NCBI GenBank assembly: GCA_963972195.1
Contig: CAXATH010000013.1
Span: forward strand, 1-64,000
DNA length: 64,000 bases
Reading direction: 5' to 3'
Source: Litorimonas sp963972195
GTDB lineage: Bacteria; Pseudomonadota; Alphaproteobacteria; Caulobacterales; Maricaulaceae
This document shows, piece after piece, positions 61,076-64,000 of the stretch; position 1 is the stretch's first letter, and each line of letters opens with the position of its first letter. The notes below the pieces were generated by a model, which saw nothing but the letters and a program-made list of their open reading frames with translations, was not told the DNA's origin and ran no database searches. The position numbers and the translations under genes are program-made.

Positions 61076-63521
61076 TAGGCAGCTCCTGTATTGGGGTTGA
61101 AAATTCGGGGTGTGTTTTGAGAAGGTCTGCGGCCCATTCGAGGTCACGCCGGATCAGCCATTCACTGGCGAAATCAGGAAAGACAGAACTCTTGTGAATG
61201 CGGCTAGCGTCCTCGATGTCGGCGACTGAGGACGCGCCGCAAATACTCAAAGCGATGGGGCCAAGGCCTAAGTCAAAGACGCGGTTACCCGTGCGGCTTT
61301 GGAAATAATAATCCCGCTTCGGCGTGGCGTAAGCAATGAGCTGAACTTGCGTGTCATTGAGACCAAAGCGGCGATAGGCCTCTAATTGCTGCGGCTCGGT
61401 CGCGCGGCCATTGGGCAGAAAGATACGAGACGGACAGCTTTCAATCAGTGCGGGCGCGATAGATGAATTGGCGACATCGGCCAGCGACTGCGTTGCGAAA
61501 ATAACCGAGACGTTTTTCTTACGCAGAACTTTAAGCCATTCTCTTATGCGTTCTGAGAAAACTGGGTCATCTAAAAAGACCCAAGCTTCATCGAGCACAA
61601 GCAATGTTGGCTTGCCATCAAAACGGGCTTCGAGCTTATGGAAAAGATATGTCAGAACCGGCAAGGCAAGCGCTTTAGAGTGCATCAACTCTTCCATCTC
61701 AAAGCACTGCCAGTCAGCATTAGACAGGCTATCTGTATCTGCGTCCAAAACGGAGCCATGCGGACCTTCGAGCGTATAAGGCTGAATAGCTTGGCGAAGC
61801 TCACCCGATTGCAACAAGGCCGATAAACCCGTCAGTGTACGTTCTTCCGCAGGGGCCGTTGCGAGTGAAGAAAGCGCTGACCAGACAATCTCTTTTACAT
61901 CTGGCGTGATCTCGACGGCTTCATGCCGAAGTAAATCCAGAACCCAGTCTCCGGCCCAATTCAGCTCAAAGGCATTATCGATATGACGTAAGGGCTGAAA
62001 GCAAAGCCCGGCTTCGCCGCCCAGCTCATAATGCTCACCGTTCATTCCGAGCGTTGCGACTTTGGCGCTACGTCCCTTATCAAAGAGAAAGACTTGCGCT
62101 TCCGCATAACGGCGAAATTGAAGCGCCAGTAAAGAGAGCAAGACTGACTTACCCGCACCTGTCGGACCGACAATTAAAGTATGCCCGACATCGCCTTGAT
62201 GAGTTACGAGACGAAACGGTGTATGCCCCTGCGTCGTCGCGTGAAGCAGCGGCGGACCGCCAAGATGTTCATTCTGTTTGGGGCCTGCCCAGATTGCCGA
62301 GACTGGCATCATGTGAGAGAGATTCAGTGTATGAATAAGCGGCTGACGCACATTCGCGTAGGCATGTCCCGGGAGTGAGCCAAGCCATGCTTCAACGGCG
62401 TTCACGCTCTCGCGAATTGTTACAAATCCTTGCCCGCTGACAATCTGCTCAATGGCTTTTGCGCGTTCTTCGACGACGGTTATATCGGCGTCAGAGACGA
62501 TAATGGTTTGAGTGACATAGCCAAAAGACACATGGTCTTGCCCAAGCAATTGAAGAGCGGTGTCTGCGTCTGCGGCTTGGTTATCTGCATCTGTATCAAC
62601 AAGCGCTGACGTTTCATTAGTCATCACCTCTTTGAGGATGGCCATAACATTTTTGCGTTTGGCAAACCACTGGCGGCGATAGCGCCCCAAAACTTTTGTC
62701 GCCTCGGGCTTATCCATCGGCAGAAACCGCGTCGTCCATCGATACGGGAAGCCAAGCGCATTGAGACTATCCAGCACTCCAGGTTCAGTCGCACTCGGAA
62801 ACCCCATAAGCGTAATGGCGCGAATATGTTGCTCGCTCAGACGCGGTTCTAAGCCGCCAACAAGTTGGGTGCCGCCCAGAACAGCATCAAGGTGCATTGG
62901 AATATCAGGTCTCCGCACAAACTGACGGGCATCAGGCGACAGGCAGTTTTGCAAGAACGTCAGCGTTTCATCATCAGATAAGAATTTAGCTGAAGGAAAG
63001 ACGCTGGAGAACAAGTCATGCGCCGCGTCAGTGTCGCGAATGAAGGCGTGCAGATAATTATAGCTGGCACCAACGGAGTCATCGTCTTGCGTATCCGTCT
63101 CGACAAAAAACTGTTCGAGCTTTCCGACTTTATCGGCTGGCGGCAAGAAAGTGAAAGTGACGTGGTAATCTGACTCAAACAGCGAACCTGAAGCTTTGTG
63201 AAGGCCGCGACGTTCTTGCTCAATTAGCCAAGCCAAGGGATCTTGAAAATCACAATGCGCATAAGGACGGGCCTCTCGGCGCGTGGCTTCAAAGTGAAGC
63301 GCCCAACCTGAGCCAAAACGGCGAAGCGCATTATTGACGCGCGCGCAGGTCGCGACGAGTTCATTAGGCGTGGAACTATCAAGGTCAGGCCCGCGAAAAC
63401 GCATTGTGCGCTGAAAGCTGCCATCTTTATTTAAGATGACGCCGGGCGCGAAAAGAGCTGCCCATGGCAAGTGATCTGATAATTGAGCAGGTTTGTTTCT
63501 ATATTCTGAAAGGTTCAGCAA
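61059..63521 (-). CDS. trbE: Conjugal transfer ATPase TrbE (VirB4-like)
   Basis: 820 residues, a hexameric ATPase that energises pilus assembly. Walker A is GPTGAGKS in HTLIVGPTGAGKSVLL, and Walker B is LLVLDEAWVFLDD. The N-terminal CagE/TrbE domain starts MLNLSEYRNKPAQLSDHLPW. Normal length for the family. It follows trbD by 9 bp. Confidence 0.96.
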   Translation of the reverse strand: MLNLSEYRNKPAQLSDHLPWAALFAPGVILNKDGSFQRTMRFRGPDLDSSTPNELVATCARVNNALRRFGSGWALHFEATRREARPYAHCDFQDPLAWLIEQERRGLHKASGSLFESDYHVTFTFLPPADKVGKLEQFFVETDTQDDDSVGASYNYLHAFIRDTDAAHDLFSSVFPSAKFLSDDETLTFLQNCLSPDARQFVRRPDIPMHLDAVLGGTQLVGGLEPRLSEQHIRAITLMGFPSATEPGVLDSLNALGFPYRWTTRFLPMDKPEATKVLGRYRRQWFAKRKNVMAILKEVMTNETSALVDTDADNQAADADTALQLLGQDHVSFGYVTQTIIVSDADITVVEERAKAIEQIVSGQGFVTIRESVNAVEAWLGSLPGHAYANVRQPLIHTLNLSHMMPVSAIWAGPKQNEHLGGPPLLHATTQGHTPFRLVTHQGDVGHTLIVGPTGAGKSVLLSLLALQFRRYAEAQVFLFDKGRSAKVATLGMNGEHYELGGEAGLCFQPLRHIDNAFELNWAGDWVLDLLRHEAVEITPDVKEIVWSALSSLATAPAEERTLTGLSALLQSGELRQAIQPYTLEGPHGSVLDADTDSLSNADWQCFEMEELMHSKALALPVLTYLFHKLEARFDGKPTLLVLDEAWVFLDDPVFSERIREWLKVLRKKNVSVIFATQSLADVANSSIAPALIESCPSRIFLPNGRATEPQQLEAYRRFGLNDTQVQLIAYATPKRDYYFQSRTGNRVFDLGLGPIALSICGASSVADIEDASRIHKSSVFPDFASEWLIRRDLEWAADLLKTHPEFSTPIQELPNAPHI

Positions 63522-63530
63522 GGCTGGCTC

Positions 63531-63797
63531 CTATAAAAGATATGATTTTTGACGAAGATGACGGCGCAGCACATCGAGGAAGAGTGGGTCACGTTTGGCC
63601 GCAAACACGCAGGCCGTTTGGCTCAATGCCCAAATGACTATGCCTATGGGCCAGAGCTGAAGCCCCAGACCCAGAGCTGCTGCGAGCGTTCCGTTCAGAA
63701 TTGTGGCCGCACGCGGCGCACCTGCCATCATAATGGGCTGGGTGAGCGAACGGTGAACCGGGATTCTAAATCCATCTATGTGCTGCGCCGTGTCCAT
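63531..63797 (-). CDS. trbD: Conjugal transfer protein TrbD (VirB3-like)
   Basis: 88 residues with a hydrophobic central region (NGTLAAALGLGLQLWPIGIVIWAL) and a charged C-terminus (KRDPLFLDVLRRHLRQ), the TrbD/VirB3 pattern. It associates with TrbE at the inner membrane. Its ATG overlaps the trbC stop by one base. Confidence 0.92.
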   Translation of the reverse strand: MDTAQHIDGFRIPVHRSLTQPIMMAGAPRAATILNGTLAAALGLGLQLWPIGIVIWALSQTACVFAAKRDPLFLDVLRRHLRQKSYLL

Positions 63798-64000
63798 TAG
63801 ATGACGGCCCCGCCGCCAAAGCTAAAGAAGGACAGGAAGAAGCTGGTCGCCGTAAAGGCAATCGAAAGTCCAAAGACAATCTGGATCAGCTTACGAAAAC
63901 CGCCGCCCGTATCGCCAAAGGCCAAAGCTAGACCTGCCATTATGATGGCCATTGTGCCGACGATTTTGGCAATTGGGCCTTCTACGGATGAGAGGATTTG
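63797..64000 (-). CDS. trbC: Conjugal transfer protein TrbC (VirB2-like pilin), partial
   Basis: The last 67 codons are in the window and read off the right edge; the 5' part is missing. Two hydrophobic segments (GTMAIIMAGLALAFG and IVFGLSIAFTATSFFLSFF) around GGGFRKL match the cyclised-pilin TrbC/VirB2 family. The stop overlaps the trbD start (TAATG). trbB is expected just outside. Confidence 0.9.
   Translation of the reverse strand, partial: QILSSVEGPIAKIVGTMAIIMAGLALAFGDTGGGFRKLIQIVFGLSIAFTATSFFLSFFSFGGGAVI

Larger units (their letters stand above)
29107..64000. mobile_element. Integrative and conjugative element, left end and interior (right end outside window)
   Basis: The element is inferred from three facts: a tyrosine recombinase directly downstream of tRNA-Thr, a run of accessory genes with shifting base composition, and a complete-looking trb mating-pair operon at the far end. 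Relaxase, coupling protein, trbB and the attR copy of the tRNA 3' end are not in the window and would be expected to the right. The patchwork composition, such as the GC-rich 1720-residue gene amid AT-rich neighbours, suggests several insertions. It could instead be two abutting elements. Confidence 0.65.

Noticed and set aside
29107..64000. A second copy of the tRNA-Thr 3' end (attR) inside the window
   Set aside because: Looked for GGGGGCACC and TTCGAGTCC words in the gene-free gaps; no convincing copy was seen, so the right end is taken to be outside. This was by eye and could miss a degenerate copy.

Overview
The window looks like an alphaproteobacterial chromosome, most likely a marine Hyphomonadales/Maricaulales-type or other stalked-bacterium relative. 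Evidence is the start of a 16S gene, a DUF1491 protein, an NDUFS6-like zinc-finger protein, a PleC/DivJ-like histidine kinase, a long-form HPF next to PtsN, and clustered GANTC sites. No search could be run, so the taxon is inferred from gene families and content.

Region 1 (1-29.1 kb) is ordinary core chromosome. It opens with the 5' end of a minus-strand rRNA operon, with its leader and a clear promoter. Housekeeping genes follow: a serine hydrolase, a DadA-like oxidase, gpmA, polA, a TonB-like protein, an orphan ABC ATPase, a Gfo/Idh oxidoreductase, a MATE exporter, a BcsB-like protein, a sensor kinase, SufE, an HNH protein, ppx-ppk, ptsN-hpf, metG and a DUF1761 protein. It ends at a strong terminator and a tRNA-Thr(UGU) gene.

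Region 2 (29.1 kb to beyond the window end) appears to be an integrative and conjugative element inserted at the tRNA-Thr 3' end. A tyrosine recombinase sits just downstream of the tRNA behind three 12-bp tandem repeats. A minus-strand trb (P-type) conjugation operon (DUF2274, trbI, G, F, L, J, E, D and partial C) runs off the right edge. No relaxase, coupling protein or right attachment site is in view, so the element is open-ended and its unity is inferred.

The cargo between them (30.5-55.4 kb) is a patchwork of varying base composition. A minus-strand block (38.9-30.5 kb) encodes a middle-component-like protein, a Rad50/SMC-like ABC ATPase with a zinc ribbon, a large protein with a C-terminal PD-(D/E)XK nuclease, a 110-residue protein, a KAP-type NTPase and a RES-domain protein. 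The first three have the layout of an ABC three-component (ABC-3C) conflict system. A plus-strand cluster of four exported proteins (39.1-43.7 kb) includes a FlgT/CsgG-like lipoprotein.

Next come an SRAP gene with an in-frame stop plus two overlapping small genes, a standalone nuclease-fold protein, an S1/P1 nuclease, an Xre-2TM regulator and a membrane-anchored ribbon-helix-helix protein. A poly-gamma-glutamate hydrolase-like protein then lies directly before a 1720-residue nuclease-NTPase-helical-repeat protein resembling Avs (STAND) defence proteins. The best candidates for a new system are the ABC-3C-like operon with its KAP/RES neighbours, the hydrolase plus Avs-like pair, and the exported CsgG-like cluster.
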